DNA from: Tretioscincus oriximinensis
Lineage: Eukaryota > Chordata > Lepidosauria > Squamata > Gymnophthalmidae
DNA length: 64,000 nucleotides
Reading direction: 5' to 3'
Assembly (NCBI GenBank): GCA_022410635.1
Contig: JAJVDF010000123.1
Coordinates: 1,421,505-1,485,504 of the forward strand
A model generated the notes under the pieces. The model made no database searches and was not told the DNA's origin. It saw only the letters and a program-made list of their open reading frames with translations. The stretch's first letter is position 1; each line of letters opens with the position of its first letter. Of the stretch, positions 23,085-35,165 are shown piece after piece. The position numbers were made by a program, and so were the translations under genes.

Positions 23085-23510
23085 ATGCAGGCACACAAGG
23101 TTTTCCTATCAGGACGGCAGTTTCATGATACCTCTGCCCCACATGTTAATGGAGTTTTAGTAAAGAACCCAGAAGTTTTCTCAGTGCACCCAGAAAAAAG
23201 ATCCTTTGCTTCTTTGCTGATATTTTCTGAAATGGCTGTGCCTGCAGCCATGGAGCCAAGAAGCTTTCATGTGTGATGCTCAATGGACTTACTTGGATAC
23301 TGCAAGAAGATGCTTCCATAAGACAGTGTGGAATCGAATACTGAGCGTGTTCAGTATTAACTTCTTGGTTAGCCATCTTGCCTGTCCCACATGGATTGAA
23401 AGGTTTTCTAATAGTTTGTTTGTGAAAGGATTATGGTTACGTATGCATGGACTTGTGATTGGGTTATCCCAGATTTTAAAACCATCGAGGTTCTTCTTGA
23501 GGTCCCAGTA
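23085..23510. repeat. Unclassified interspersed repeat B, copy 2
   Basis: Uninterrupted copy of the repeat split at 8240-9060. Blocks CTCTGCCCCACATGTTAATG, ATACTGAGCGTGTTCAGTATT and CCCACATGGATT correspond in the same order. No coding sequence; origin unknown. Confidence 0.5.
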
Positions 23511-23519
23511 GGCAGCAAT

Positions 23520-25130
23520 TAGAATAATAGCAATGGTCTTGGTATTATTAATATCCTTCTTGGGGNTTTTGTTTCTTCGAATGTAAAGTAAATCTAAAGA
23601 ATAATGCCTTCCTCTTTCTAAACGAATGTAACAAGTCAGCACCACGTGGCTAGTTTGAAGTTTATTATGGTAGCATTAAAACGTTGACATTTGACACTAT
23701 AGCCAGTGAAATAAACCATAATTACATTCCTATTTTTCTGCTAGAGATCTTTGCCCTCCTATTAACGTATTTGATCTTTGCATCTCGTCTTCACCGTAGC
23801 CCTATCATTATCCCTCTGGGAACATTTGGTTATAATCACTGCAATGCGCTGAGAACTATTTTCTGTAGATAACCTTTGTGGTTGACTAAATTTTGATGTT
23901 CTTTAGATAACTCCCTGTGTTCTTTTTCAGAGCGCAGTTGTTATATAATCTAAGCAATGCTAGGATTCAAATTTATGAAGCAGTTTATAATGCATGCCTT
24001 GATATTACAGGGATTTTATATGGTCCAGAACTAATCTGATAATTACTTAATATTTTATATATGGATGACAGACAGAAAGTTGCATCCATACATTTTAATA
24101 TTATTCTGGATCAAAGCACTTGCGATTCCATAACATACCTGTGATATTCCTGGTTGCTGCTTGTAAGATCCACAGGGGCACTGTAGCACCACCACATAAA
24201 CATTCAAGAACAACTCCTCACTCTCACATAGCTCTCAGCCTCCTCTATGAGTGATTTCTCCTGACTTATTGATTTCCACCACCCCTGTACAGAATCTTGC
24301 TTGTCTTCCCGCTGTGTGTGCGAAGTCCCACTATGGCACTCTGCACAAAGGCATGATAGTGGTTTTAAGGAGGGCTTTGCAATAACGTTGGGGGGAAAAA
24401 GAGCTATAAGAAAACCCTGAGCAACANGGCTTTTTGGCAGATTCGCCTTGATGACACCACCATAGAGTTAGAAATCTGTTGTGCAGATGCTGCTAGATAA
24501 ACAGATAGGTAGGTAGGTAGTCAGATAATAAAGTTATTATATTACTGCAGCTCTCTTTGACTTGCTGACTATGAATTAAGTCACCAAATAAAGATAGAAT
24601 GNTTTGCTAAGGCTATCAGTATGCCCCTGGACCTATCAAGGAATTCAACTAATCTATATCAACCTAAAACACCTTAACTAATGCAAGCAAAAAAAAAGGC
24701 CTTTAGCTATCAAATGCACTATATTTTCTTTCCCCTCATATTAAAATATGTGAGCANTTAGATTACTTGTGTCTTCTTTCCCCCAGAATTTAATTGTCTG
24801 GGCTCACCTGTTGACAGTGTACCTCATCTGCTGCTTGAATCCCTTCTTTGCTTTCAAGGTTAGAATGTCTCCTCAGTTGTAGAATAAGCTGCTAAATCCC
24901 TTTTGTAATACTAATCAGTGCCTTTGGATTGTAATGCTTCAATTTACATGGAATTTTGGTCTCTCAAGGAAGGCATAAAAATTGAAACCACATAAATGAA
25001 GTCCAGCAAGAGAGCTGGTAGCACTTCGANTCTAATAGGAGAAAGGTTGCATCACACATAAATGAAGCAGTTGGATTAATCATAAAAATGGAGTTGAGGA
25101 ACTTGTCTGAGCCAAAATGGCTGAAGTGAG
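23520..25130. other. No gene recognised
   Basis: AT-rich sequence. The only identifiable piece is a short match to repeat A near 24350-24470 (AGAGCTATAAGAAAACCCTGA). Confidence 0.45.
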
Positions 25131-25134
25131 AATG

Positions 25135-25420
25135 TAACTGTGGCAAGAGTTGGAAGGGACCTCCAGGGTCATCGGGTCCAGTCCCCTGTTCATTGAAGGA
25201 TTCATTAAACAATCTTAGACAGATGGCTGTCTAGAGTTAATTTGAAGACTTCCAGGAATGGANAATTCATCATCTCTTGTGTGATGATCATTGGTTTCAC
25301 TGGTTTTCAACAGTGACAACTCTTCAGATATCTGTAGGCCTTTACTATGTCTTCTCTCAATCTTCTGCAGACTAACCATCTCTAGATCTTTTAATCTTTC
25401 TTCACAGGACATGGTTTACA
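25135..25420 (-). mobile_element. CR1 LINE (second subfamily) 3' fragment
   Basis: Reverse-oriented equivalent of 55345-55765: GTTGGAAGGGACCTCCAGGG tail block, then minus-strand coding for degenerate ORF2 ending near SCEERLKDLEMVSLQKIE. Deletions and stops are present. Confidence 0.78.
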
Positions 25421-26159
25421 AATCACTCACCATCTTTGTAATGTTTCTTTGATCTTTCTACAGTTTATCAATGTGTTTTTAAATTGAGATGTCCAGAGTT
25501 AAACACAGTACTCTGACTGATCAAGACTCAGCACAGAAGAATAATTACTTCAGGTAATCTAGATTCTATGCTCCTAATACAGTAATGAAGTAAGCAGATT
25601 GGCTTCCTCCCTGGATGCATCCATAGCTGGGCAGATCAGCTGCTTAACAAAGAAGTCAAGCTATAATTATTTTCAGAATGAGAAAGGTTTCTTTTCACTT
25701 TCATATAATGAGATTTAACATAAAAAAGTCATGCACATTTGTTCACAAGGCTTTTTCCATAGAAGAGCCAAATACTGAGGCAGGAAGACAGTACGATTCA
25801 AGATCTTTGTGACCCTGNGGGCAGCTTTTAATAGTGTCATGAGCTCTGTAGGGCCTTTGCCCAAGGTGTTGTGAAATATGCATAATTAAATACTTATTTA
25901 CTCAGTTTAAAGTTGGCGATGTATTTTTCAGCTGGAGGATATCTGCAGACTGAGAAAAGAGGGAAGAAATGAAAAGTAGTACACCTTCTAAAANACCAGG
26001 GTGGGATCCACATGAAGTCAGTCCAGGGCTGCCTCCCCATGATCTGCTTTTGTTCTGGAATTTTCTATAAATCCCAAATATCCTATTTACGACGCATCCT
26101 CACTTACCTTCAGTAATCTATGCTGTTTCCTACCATTACTGGAAGGCTGCATGCAGTAT

Positions 26160-26860
26160 TCCTGTTACACAGTGCTGGGAGTTTTCTGGTGGAAAATCTC
26201 GCAGTGGAAGCCTGAAAATCTCAGGCATCACCTTTGTGAGCGCAAAATTTGTGTGAACATTTTCTTATGTCACATCCGTGGGTAGACTGGAATTGNCGTC
26301 ACTCCAGGTGCTATTCCCATAAGCAGAGACTGGAAGTGATGTCACTTCTGGCCCTGTGCCTTCCTTGCCCAATGCTGCTTGAGAATTTGCACCTCATACA
26401 AGAACAGACAATCTGATAAAATATACAAGATTCTCATACAATTCCCACCACTGCGTATATTTCCTTGAATTCTCATCACATGACATGCCTCGTAAGTCAT
26501 TGCTGTGCTTGTCTTACTACAATTTCTAGCATTCTCTGCAAGCTGGGAACCAATTAACTTTTACATCAAGTTTCAAAGTCTTACAATATTTACCATTTTC
26601 CCAATATGGAAGGCCCCATAAAGACATTTTAGCAGGTATATATAGGAGCCTTAAACGAAGACAGAAAAAAGGAGCTATGAGAAAAACTGAGCCAACAGGA
26701 CTTTTTACCAAGTGAATTTCTGAATTGTTTTGAACTTCCATGAACATGGAGGATGGATCCTTCATGATGTAGGTACCACTACAGTAAAAACATCTCATGG
26801 GAAGGCACCCTAGAAGTTTTTGCCCTATTATCACCACATGACAAACCAGCTTTTTGCATC
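26160..26860. repeat. Unclassified interspersed repeat A, copy 2
   Basis: Contains AGACTGGAAGTGATGTCACTTCTGGCCCTG, split here into its recognisable halves, then CTGATAAAATATACAAGATTC and AAAAAAGGAGCTATGAGAAAA. The last block recurs at 24390 and 40025. Class unknown. Confidence 0.5.
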
Positions 26861-27039
26861 ATACTAGTACTGAATTATAATAAAGAATTCCTTATGAAGC
26901 TTCTAGAAACCTATAACACCCAGAGAGGGATCCTGTCAGATTGCAAGCATTACATTGCTTTTTCATCTCAGTTTCTTCCAGTTACTGCTCCATCAGGATC
27001 CCCTTTCCCTCCAAACCCGCTGCCTAACAAGTGTTAGAT

Positions 27040-27290
27040 TGAAACTTCTTAACGCTTCAGACTCAAGGCTACGGAACCTGCCAGAGGTTTTACAGAAAAG
27101 TAGCTGTTATTTCTGCCTCTCCATATTCATTTAAACTTATGTCTTGTATTTTAGATTTATTGATCTCCTATGCATAATGCATATTCTATTTGTATTGTGT
27201 GTTCTCTCTGGTTGTAAACTACCTTGAGCTTTCTTTCAACTTGGAAAGATGATATACAAATAAATGAAAAGAATAAATGAATATTGCGAA
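27040..27290 (+). mobile_element. L2-like LINE 3' tail
   Basis: CTACGGAACCTGCCAGAGG is followed by a T-rich 3' UTR and ends in CTACCTTGAGCTTTCTTTCAA...ATACAAATAAATGAA, the tail form of this LINE/SINE tail class. Confidence 0.5.
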
Positions 27291-27570
27291 ATTTATGGTA
27301 TGTGTCTTTTTATTTGTACTCAGCAGAATACATTATTTGCTTTTTAATTTTTTTGCAGCATGAGGCCCAGTTCAAGCAATAGGTTTGCTTTATTATGCTC
27401 CCTGCATAGTATTATATCTAAGCAGCAAATTATACCAGGAATGTGTCAGAGGTTGCTGTACTCAGGAAGACTATAGAAAGATCTATTTCAGAGAAATAGC
27501 CATGTTGGTCCAGTAGAAAATCCAGCAAAGGGGCTAGTAGCACTTTGAGACTAACAGGAGAAAAGTGGGT

Positions 27571-27610
27571 GGCTTGAGCTTTTGTAGACACATCTACTTC
27601 TTCAGATGCT
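27571..27610 (-). ncRNA. Degenerate hammerhead-like core in Penelope tail
   Basis: On the minus strand CTGAAGA, one A, a perfect 5-bp stem II (GTAGA-TGTG-TCTAC), then AAAA where GAAA is required. Stem I (GCAT against AAGC) is partly lost. The layout is that of the hammerhead motifs known in Penelope-like elements, but the G12 change predicts no cleavage. Confidence 0.5.
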
Positions 27611-27803
27611 GAAGGACTAATGTCAGGGTCAGGTATTTATAGAAAACTGTGTATGGGCGATGACAAAGCATATGCAAATGTGATGGGGTATGAACTCCAG
27701 GTTAGAAAAACAGCTAAATAACAGAAACTAATCCTCTCATGTGAAAAAGTCCCTGGGGCAACAAGAGGTAATGTCTGATAGTAAATCAAATACTTAACAC
27801 ATG

Positions 27804-28247
27804 TCATAAAAATGTATAATTGGCCAGGAAACCATTATCTTTATTAAGTTCTTTGTTGATTGCCTGGAACTTACAAATGTATTCAAGCTCTGTTCCTTCT
27901 CTTTCAAATCTTCCTTTGTAGTTTCTTTGTTCAAGAACTGCAGTCCTGAAGGCTGAGACATAATGTCCTGGAAGGTTGATGTGTTCAGCAACTGGTTTCT
28001 CTGTGTTGCCAGTTTGAATATCTGATTTGTGTCCATTTATTATCTGGCGTAGGGATTGTCCTGTTTGCCCAATGTAGAGTGCTGAGGAGCATTGTTGGCA
28101 GAAAATGGAATACAACACATTGGAAGACAAGCATGTAAAAGTGCCTTTAATATTGAGGGTGGTGTTATCAGGTCCCGTGATGACATTGCCATGGTGGATG
28201 TGTGAGCTTAGTTCACATATGGGTTTGTGGCAGAGTCTAGTTCCCAT
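27804..28247 (-). pseudogene. GIY-YIG endonuclease domain of Penelope-like element
   Basis: The 147-codon frame carries a Cys-rich stretch (FTCLSSNVLYSIFCQQC), then ALYIGQTGQSLRQIINGHKS. This is the GIY-YIG core, with LYIGQTG in place of the YIG half and an Arg-containing helix. EKPVAEHINLPGH and a terminal FEREGTELEYICKF follow. In active elements it nicks target DNA for priming. It is separated from the RT by an in-frame stop. Confidence 0.85.
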
Positions 28248-28686
28248 TTATCCATCCGTGTTCTGTGTCCTCTGTGTGAGTAGTTGTTTGAGGTTGGGTG
28301 GTTGTTTGTAAGCCAGCAAAGGTTTACCACCAAGTGCTCTTGAGAGAGCAGCGTTCTTATCTAAAATAGCTTGAAGTTCATTTATTATGTGTTTGAGGGG
28401 GCCGAGTTGTGAGCTGTATGTGACCACTAACGGGGTTCTGTTGTTTTCTGTCCTCAATCTGTCCTGTAATAGGTTGATTCTGGGTACCATTCTGGCTCTG
28501 TTGATTATTTTTTTTAACTTCATGTGGTCGGTACTGTATCNTGAAAAATGCTTGCTGTAGTTCCAGGAGTTTGGCGTCTCTGTCCTTTGGATCCGTGGAG
28601 ATGCGATTATATCTGAGGGCTTGACTGTAGACAATGGATTTGGTTGTGTGTTCAGGGTGGAAACTAGAGGTGTTTAAATAAGTGTA

Positions 28687-29233
28687 TCAATCAGTGGGTT
28701 TGCGATACAGAGTCATGCTCAGAAGTCTGTCGTGCAATTTTATGATGATGTTCAGAAAGTGAACTTGCTCCATAGATCGTTCCAAGCTGAGATTAATGGT
28801 AGGGTGGAAGCTATTGAAATTTTGGTGTAATGTCCTTAGTGAATCCTCCCTATGTGTCCAGATTATAGAGATGTCATTGATGAATCTTAAGTAAAGTAGA
28901 GGCTTCTGGGTGCAGGAGTTGAGAAAGCGTTGTTCTAGATCAGCCATAAAGATGTTGGCGTAATGGGGTGCCATACGTGTACCCATGGCGGTACCATTAG
29001 TTTNGAGATATATGTTATTGTCAAAAGTGAAATAGTTATGGGTGAGAACAAAGTGGCAGATCTTAATGGCTAGGTCTGCAGAGGTGCTATCTAGAATGGT
29101 GTTCTTGATAGCTTGCATTCCATCTTTGTGGGGGATGTTCACATCCATAGTAGCCAAGATGGTGTCCTCTGGGAGGTTGTGTATAGACTGTAGTTTCCAT
29201 AGGAAGTCATTTGTATCGAAAGAAAGATCTAGA
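28687..29233 (-). pseudogene. Penelope-like reverse transcriptase, broken
   Basis: Contains DTILATMDVNIPHKDGMQAI, then TNGTAMGTRMAPHYANIFMA and YLRFINDISIIW. The last is the catalytic block, where family members carry two Asp (DD) in the F/Y-x-DD-I motif. Here the first is Asn, which should abolish catalysis. A few residues normally present between the VTMDV and NIPH motifs also appear to be missing. The 5' part of the RT is truncated. Confidence 0.85.
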
Positions 29234-29694
29234 AACTCACCCTACACTAAGATGAGTTGAAATAAGCCTTCACCTTGCTCTTGGCAGACCCCTCTCTGAA
29301 AGAGATAAGACATGCTGTCGCTGCCCCAGATCTTCATTATAGGCCTGTTCCCCATAGTCCTGCTATGCCTCTATGGCTGCATTTTTACTTTAAGTTTTCT
29401 GTGCATTGGGAATGACTCCCAGCTACTCCAGATGTACCCTTCCAAAATGAAAAGATATAGCCGCCATCTTTTCTTCCCAAACACTCAGGCATTCAATTGT
29501 CAAACTATTGCAGGTGTTAGTTTAGATTGTAAGATACCTCTTGTAATCAAAAATGTGAATGCAGAAATAGACTAACCTGTGGCAGTAATGTTGTAGGCAG
29601 AGGAGATACTCCTGTTTCCCTATTGACCATTCCCAGCAGAAGCAGTGAAGATAGGGTAGTGATAGATTTTCATGTTTCCTGAATCCATTTCTCA

Positions 29695-29896
29695 TCTGGG
29701 AGATCGAGTTTCGAAGCCCTGTGTCGAACATGGGGAGGGGTGAGCACCTTCCACTAGCCTGTAGCTCTAGCCAACCCAGCTATTCAAAAGCATGAATTGC
29801 AAGAAATTGCAACTGACTGCAAGTAGATACATGGGAACCACCACAGCCTGGTGGGGAAGATAGAATGTCAGCCTTCGGGCAAAATATCCTTATACN
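29695..29896 (+). mobile_element. tRNA-derived SINE, 5'-truncated
   Basis: Begins within the tRNA-like head at the B box (GAGTTTCGAAGCCCTGTGT). It continues with CCTTCCACTAGCCTGTAGCTC, GCAACTGACTGCAAGTAG and GGTGGGGAAGATAGAATG, nearly identical to 39168-39462. The 3' tail is lost. Confidence 0.78.
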
Positions 29897-30419
29897 ACTG
29901 TACATAGATTTGAAAAGGCTATGACTAAGTTCTAAGGTAATAGATAAGATTTTGAGACTTATTTTTATGCATTTTGTAGTGTATAAGCAGGTTTGGTAAT
30001 TAGATTTATTTTTGTTATTTTAGGGTCAGAAGAAGCCATGGGGCAAAATCCCAGAAATATCCGGGAACGGGATAGCCCTACGTTTATTTTCTTTCCTTGT
30101 TAAATATAGTATTTTCTGTATGAAAACTACTTTGTCTATATGTAAATGGGGATTGTAGTGAAGCAATGAGAATGCAAGGCAATATAACAAAACAGCATGA
30201 GAAATTGTAGTTGAGGCAAAATTGCAAACATGTTTTTCTTTTTTTGAAAGAAATAGCAAAACTAAACATGGTCATGGGAAGAAACCACATGTCTTTTTTA
30301 TTTTTAAAAAAACTTTTTTAAAACCAATGCCTGTGCAAGAGCATGTTGTTTGCACAAAATATGCCCTGTTATCAGTTCTGCTTATGGGCTGTGGTGCAAA
30401 GTGAAGAATGTGCTGATAG

Positions 30420-30479
30420 ATACATGATGATGATCATAGATGGATAGATGGACAGATGGACAGATGGACAGATGGACAA

Positions 30480-30520
<41 letters not shown>

Positions 30521-30563
30521 NAGACAGACAGACAGATAGATAGATAGATAGATAGATAGATAN

Positions 30564-30625
<62 letters not shown>

Positions 30626-30721
30626 GGATGGATGGATGGATGGATGGATGGATGGATGGATGGATGGATGGATGGATGGATGGATGGATGGATGGATGGA
30701 TGGATGGATGGATGGATGGAT
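30420..30721. repeat. Compound tetranucleotide array
   Basis: About 300 bp pass through GATGGACA, then ACAG, then ATAG, then ATGG units without a break. Single N bases interrupt it. The Ile/His/Pro/Ser and Met/Asp/Gly/Trp open frames are repeat translation. Confidence 0.97.
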
Positions 30722-31140
30722 AGCAATTTTCTGCAGCAGGTGGCTCTTCATATTTCTTTTTCTTTTTTTCTGTTCACATGAATCCACATATCTCTGCATG
30801 TTCTCAGTTTTAACATCCTGCCTCTAGCAGAAAGGAAAATCTCCAGCAGGTGAGGGAAGGAGAAAATCACTCACCCTCTTTTCTTTCATCTTTCCAAAGG
30901 AACCAAAAAGAAGGGAAGAAGCTTTAGCTAGATAGGGCTTAACTAGGCTATCAGTTCCAGCATGGGGTGTGCATTCAATTCATTTAGGAAAACTAACATG
31001 GATCTATTTTGGGAGGGAAGATGAAATGTTTGGGTCTGACATAGACAATGGATAGGTGTGCAGGTTCATTGGGGCCTATTGGATTTGGTTATAATAGAAA
31101 CCACCTCCCACTCACTCCTTGGATGATAGATTTCAAAGAA

Positions 31141-31292
31141 AAAGCCATGTTCATCGTAGTCCAGAAAATCTAGCAAGGAGGACTTTAGAGATTTACAAGA
31201 GAAAGATAGGCAACATGAGCTTCTGTGCTGTACACAAGTCTACTTCTTCAGATGTGGCATGAGCTTTTGAGATTAGTCTACTTCTTCAGCTC
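31141..31292 (-). mobile_element. Two adjacent Penelope-type tails
   Basis: The AAAGCCATG...AGTCCAGAAAATC start matches the tail at 27478. Two CTGAAGAAGTAGAC motifs follow on the minus strand, one at about 31233-31252 and one at 31270-31290, each with a GAGCTC/AGCTCATG companion. Head-to-tail duplicated ends are typical of Penelope-like insertions. Both hammerhead-like cores are mutated. Confidence 0.62.
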
Positions 31293-31398
31293 CTCGAATG
31301 GGTTATGTTCTTGCTGGATGTTGTATAAGACAAATATAGTTCATTCAATTCTTCATGAAATGGTTAAAGCAACATTTTGCATTTTGCTAAAATATATT

Positions 31399-31795
31399 AG
31401 AACATAGGAACATAAAGGGAGCCCTGCTCAATCGGGCCAGAGCCCATCTAGTCCAGCATTCTGTCTCACACAGAGGTCCACCAACTGTACCTGGGCATCC
31501 TGAAACAGAAGAAGGCAAAATCTTCAACTGTTTTTGATACCCTACAAAAGGCATTTGANGAATACTGCCTTTTGCTCCATCTCAGAGGCAGTATCAAGAC
31601 ATCCTTCCTAGTAGCTGTTTATGCCCCTAGCTTCCATGAACTTGTTCAATCCTGTCTTACAGCTGTCCAGGCTGCTAGTAAATTCCATTGGTCGATGACC
31701 CTCTGGGTGAAAAAATATTTTCCTTTGTCTGTCCTCACTCTTCTGCCCATCAGTTTCAAGGAATGTCCCCTGGTCCTAGTATTAGTATTATAGCA
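31399..31795 (-). mobile_element. CR1 LINE 3' fragment, diverged
   Basis: AGAACATAGGAACATAAAGG start and AGCCCATCTAGTCCAGCATTC block, then the ORF2 C-terminus in reverse near 31640-31780 (AAAATATTTTCCTTTGTCTG). More substitutions than at 4253 or 17641, so an older copy. Confidence 0.8.
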
Positions 31796-31799
31796 GGCC

Positions 31800-34539
31800 C
31801 CTTTGAACACTGTTGTACATTATTTCAATAACTATTTCAATACCTATTTTCCATTGTATTTATTGCTGTGTTGTGACCATGCCTTGAAAGCAGGGAGAGA
31901 AACAATCTGCAAACACATTTCACTGTTTTACACTGTTGTTATTTCCTAATGCATCTCAAGGCTAATTTGTCATGTAATAGCTAAGCAAAAGAGGCTGAAA
32001 ATACTGACCTAAAATCATCATAATCTTTGGAAAATTAATTTTTATTCTCTTCAGATTTCAAAAGAACAACTGTTTGTTGTGCTAAGTAATCTCCTTGCTC
32101 ATTCCACTTCCTTTAAGATACTAAAATATATTTTAGAACATGTTATGACAGGTTATGATAGACTTTGGAGTACCTTTGGCTGAAGAGAATGTTCATTTTT
32201 GTCCCCACTTTTAGATATTGTTTCTATACTGTTTTTAATTTGTTAATTTTGTATTGATATTTTACTGTTGGCCACCCTGAGATCATTGGGTATAGGGCAG
32301 GGTATAAATATAAAAAAAAAATTCAATCTCTAGCATATTTCTCATCTGTATTTTTAGTAATCAAACTATAAGCAAACCACAATTCCTGTCTTTCATTCTG
32401 AGAAGATCTATTTGCATTAGCAAGTAGAACGTTATAAATGTGGTACTCTGCTCACTACACATTAACAGTGCTATACTACATAATGCTTACTGACTGCATA
32501 CTACCAATGCCCCACTCATCAAGAGTAAAACTGGGGATTTTTGCCAATGGCAGTCTTGAAAGCTGGANAAGTTTTCCATACCTCTAACTTTGATCTCGAT
32601 GGGCAAAGGAATAATTGAATGCAGGAATTGGTCTCATNGTAAGGCATAGGAGTAGCAGGGGTCTGCAGGTACAATCTTCATTATGATTAAACAGAGCTTG
32701 CATTAGTCACCTTGGAAAAGCCCAGAAAAAGCTCCATTGCCCAGAATTGGTGATTGCTGATCCTTTCAGGAATCAGCATCAAATGCCTACTCTCCCTATT
32801 GAGTAGTCTGCAATGTGTCACACCCTTGCAGGAAGACAAATACCACGAGAAGACGCCAGCCAGTAGAACTACAGAATTGCAGCTGGCTGACATATGCAGT
32901 ATCAGCTTTCTGCTTTCCTCTCAATAGCTCCACACAGATTTTGCAAGTAGGTATGGGCGAGTGACTCCACAATCACTTTGGCTCCCTTCACTTGTTGTGT
33001 GGAGGGGGTCAAAATCATGTGAGAGGTTGGTAGCTATGGCCATGTAAATGTTGCTCATCCTACAAGATAAATGTACTATGAGGAAGCAGGATCTTGTAAA
33101 CCCCACTTCTTTATGGAGCATTCCCAATGACAAAAATATTCCATGTGGACCTATTCACTCAATGTATATTATGCACAGAGAATTGTTTTCTGTTTCTTAC
33201 TCTGCCTCATAGTTTTGATGCAGTTGGTAGCGACCAGCCATTGGCAGCTATGGGATAAATTATTTGTATCTTCTGGGGCTTCATCTTGCTTTATTAGGTA
33301 CGTAACAAGCATGTCCCTTCATGGCACTTCATAGTATATCAGCCTCTGAAGGTAAACCTGGCAATTGCTTGTTGTTTTCCTAAACTGGAATTAGCAGGAA
33401 ATCCCAAGACTTTGGNACATAGTGGAGAAGGAAGAGGTGAATAATTACATTCAAATAAAGTGCCCGCAACAGAAGAAATGAAAGCCTAAAATGATAAAAA
33501 GGTAATAAAGGAGTAGAATTAAATTACTTCCTATCACACCAAGGAGTGCCTGCAGCCTTAATCCTTAATTTCCTAAATGTCCTTTAAAACAAACTTGACT
33601 TTATCCCAAATTTCTGTGTAAAACTATGGTTGTTAAACTGATGAGCAACCATTGTACCCATTTCATAATCCAGATTCACAGAGAAGGTTAGGTGGGGTGC
33701 AATTTCAGTCTGGCTGATATCCTCCTCCACACTCTATCTCTAGCGGAAGCCGAGCACTTGGCTGAAAGTGGGCTTTGCTCAATGGCGTCTTTGTATAGCA
33801 AGCATTTCTGGTTTGAAGCATCCTCGACTCTTCTATGCTTGAAATGCTTGTCACTTGGATGACTCAAAATGGCTAATGCAACAGTGGATGACAACTTTAT
33901 TGTTTCATGTCTGAGAGAGAAGTTTCAGGGGCAGCACTAATGGGTTTTGCTTTCTTCTCAAGTAGAGGGGGAACAAGAGATTTATGGAGCCTTTATTTTA
34001 TTTCTGAAGCAGAGAATGGGTGGAAGATAAAAGAAACTATTACATGGGTAAGGGTCTCATAAATTTTGACATAAAGCTTTGGTTACAAAACTTTATATAT
34101 AGAAAAATCAACCTGTACAAAATTCCACTGAAAGCTGAGATGTTACAGATTCATATTCACCATTCCAAACTTTTTCAATAGCAACTTTGACTGAAACCAG
34201 ACAGCTGAAAAGGAGCTACCTGAGAAAGGGCCTCAGAACGTAATTGCAGCAACGCATTGTGTACCCGTCAAAATCACTGTTAGCTCCAGAGTAGAAAAAC
34301 AGCCCTTAAACTTTACTTACTGTAAGGTTGCCATAAAAATGGGATACAGTGTTACACCTTTGATGGCTATGGAAGAGAGGACTTTTTACTGGGTGTAGTT
34401 ATTAATGTCTTCAGCATTAGAAGAAGGCAGGGATTTACTCTTCCACACCTATTAAGGATGTAGAAATGTATCCTGTTTTTTATGAGGGAATCCTAAACTT
34501 AACACCTTTGAGGGTTCCTACCATTGTCAACTCTTGTGC
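31800..34539. other. No gene recognised; minor L2-like tail
   Basis: A T-rich LINE tail (GGCCACCCTGAGATCATTGGG, then TATAAATATAAAAAA) lies at about 32160-32320. Open frames at 33143-33334 and 33688-33894 have no recognisable motif. No exon could be supported. Confidence 0.5.
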
Positions 34540-34799
34540 CACCCCACAGTAGTAAAGGAAGTGGGTACCCAGGACAGGATCTTCTCAGTGCTAGCCTCTA
34601 GACTATGGAATAGATCCCTCTTGCCACCACTGTATAATTTCAGAAGATCTGTGAAGATCCATCTCTTTAACCTGACCTTTGGTTGAAGGAACAGATCTCC
34701 CCTCCCCACTTTGGAGCATTGTTATTTTTAATTTGTCAATCTGTATGATGTTTTATTGTTAAATGCGCTCCGGCATAGAACGGAATAGAAATGCAGTTA

Positions 34800-34846
<47 letters not shown>

Positions 34847-34847
34847 G
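34540..34847 (+). mobile_element. L2-like LINE 3' end with (GAAA)n tail
   Basis: In frame, FSVLASRLWNRSLLPPLYNF and RRSVKIHLFNLTF give the C-terminal motif of an L2/CR1-clade ORF2. A T-rich 3' UTR follows, then about 12 GAAA units at 34797-34847. Confidence 0.68.
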
Positions 34848-34949
34848 CAAGACAATGGAAACAGCAGCAACTTACTTCACCATTTTATTTGCCTGATGTA
34901 ACAGATTTCCTGGAAGCCAAATATTGGGCCTCTAATAGGGAGCCCAAAA

Positions 34950-35165
34950 ATGTTGAGTATCCCTGGGTGATCTTGTGTGCAAAACATGCAAGGAATTTTT
35001 ATGACATCATTTCCTCGATGCCATTTCCCCGGAAGCAAATACTGGAAGTGACATCAAAATGCGCCCAGAGTAAGGGAATTTCCTCATGTAATTCTGCACA
35101 AGGTCACAGACCTCATGCAAAGGCATACTGTATGAGATTCTCATGCAGTTTCCATCATTGAACTA
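34950..35165. repeat. Unclassified interspersed repeat A, copy 3
   Basis: Shares GGAAGTGACATCAAAATG and TGAGATTCTCATGCAGTTTCC with copies at 21450 and 26160. Confidence 0.45.

Larger units (their letters stand above)
27478..29233 (-). mobile_element. Penelope-like retroelement, 5'-truncated
   Basis: On the minus strand the order is partial reverse transcriptase (29233 to 28687), linker (28634-28250), GIY-YIG endonuclease domain (28247-27804), then a 3' tail (27800-27478) with a hammerhead-like core. RT plus C-terminal GIY-YIG is diagnostic of Penelope-like elements. The tail is shared almost base for base with 46969-47325. The frame shifts between 28687 and 28634 and an in-frame TAA precedes the endonuclease part, so the copy is dead. 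Confidence 0.9.

Noticed and set aside
29695..29735. Possible tRNA gene from the B-box-like GTTTCGAAGCCC
   Set aside because: No cloverleaf can be closed, and the sequence continues into the SINE body and tail shared by five other copies.
30382..30799. Repetitive Ile/His/Pro/Ser proteins of over 110 residues
   Set aside because: Translation of the tetranucleotide array; no non-repeat coding sequence.
34011..34181. Open plus-strand frame of about 57 codons after TTTATTTCTGAAG
   Set aside because: AT-rich, no motif, weak donor and no matching neighbour exon; compatible with chance.
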